From NCBI GenBank assembly GCA_907163375.1, contig CAJQUW010010325.1:1-64000 (forward strand): a stretch of DNA of 64,000 bases, written 5' to 3'. A model generated the notes under the pieces. That model saw only the letters and a program-made list of their open reading frames with translations, was not told the DNA's origin and searched no databases. Shown here piece after piece: positions 63,845-64,000 of the stretch. Position numbers and translations under genes: made by a program. The DNA is from Prostheceraeus crozeri. Taxonomy: Eukaryota > Platyhelminthes > Polycladida > Euryleptidae. Positions within the stretch are counted from its first letter, which is position 1, and each line of letters starts with the position of its first letter.

Positions 63845-64000
63845 CAGGGTGGCGCACGTAAACCGCCGGATTTTAAACTTTTATTAGTCCTCAAATATTC
63901 ATCCGATCGTCATGCAATTTCGACTCATACTAGTTTGGAGTATAGGATTTATGATGATTATACCTGTTGTACTGAGAATTGTCAAAATTCTGATACTATT
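63845..64000 (+). mobile_element. Start of a mariner/Tc1-type element cut by the window edge
   Basis: TA followed by CAGGGTGGCGCACGTAAACC is a typical mariner-type terminal repeat start. The remainder lies outside the window, so neither the other end nor a transposase can be checked. Confidence 0.4.

Overview
The window is repeat-rich nuclear DNA from a metazoan, most likely an aquatic invertebrate; the species cannot be told from the sequence. Introns, TATA-type promoters, CR1-like and other LINEs, a Penelope-like element, Tc1, hAT and Harbinger-like transposons and Polintons (Mavericks) share the window. No host gene could be recognised with confidence. Most of the coding content belongs to three Polinton fossils.

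Layout: 1-657 is host DNA with an old dispersed repeat. 658-12515 is Polinton-1, delimited by AG...CT ends, terminal inverted repeats (TIRs) of about 620 bp and the 6-bp target duplication GATGTG. 12522-17200 holds nothing recognised. 17200-22650 is LINE debris, including a CR1-like LINE (minus strand) split by a second, 5'-truncated LINE (plus strand). 24345-48560 is Polinton-3, an old, GC-richer and heavily broken copy. A LINE 3' fragment (about 31450-32470) and all of Polinton-2 (32943-48221, TIRs about 590 bp, target duplication AATGTC) sit inside it. 49140-64000 is a graveyard: a LINE fragment, a Harbinger-like element (49792-52260), a tRNA-type SINE, a Tc1-like element (55214-56866), a DDE transposase fragment, a Penelope-like 3' end, an RTE-like LINE tail, a Tc1-like shell (60838-63138) containing a hAT element (61817-62792), and the first bases of a mariner-type element at the window edge.

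The Polintons carry the expected virus-like set: PolB, packaging ATPase, rve integrase, adenain-type protease, major capsid protein, penton-like protein and small basic virion proteins. They also carry less familiar accessory genes: RING-like proteins, a C2H2 protein upstream of PolB, a zinc-finger/coiled-coil protein with its own TATA promoter and 5' intron, and a set of small TATA-driven ORFs. In Polinton-2 these small genes are punctuated by three copies of an exactly 141-bp module with hairpin potential, including a C(UUCG)G tetraloop stem. A further copy occurs in Polinton-1 at the matching position. This module and its cassette are the strongest candidate for something undescribed.

Polinton-1 and Polinton-2 are close relatives but mosaic. 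Their ATPase and basic-protein block looks about 99% identical, while PolB looks nearer 88% and the TIRs belong to different types with patches of one inside the other. That pattern suggests exchange between Polinton lineages. All identities are by eye; no alignments or database searches were run.
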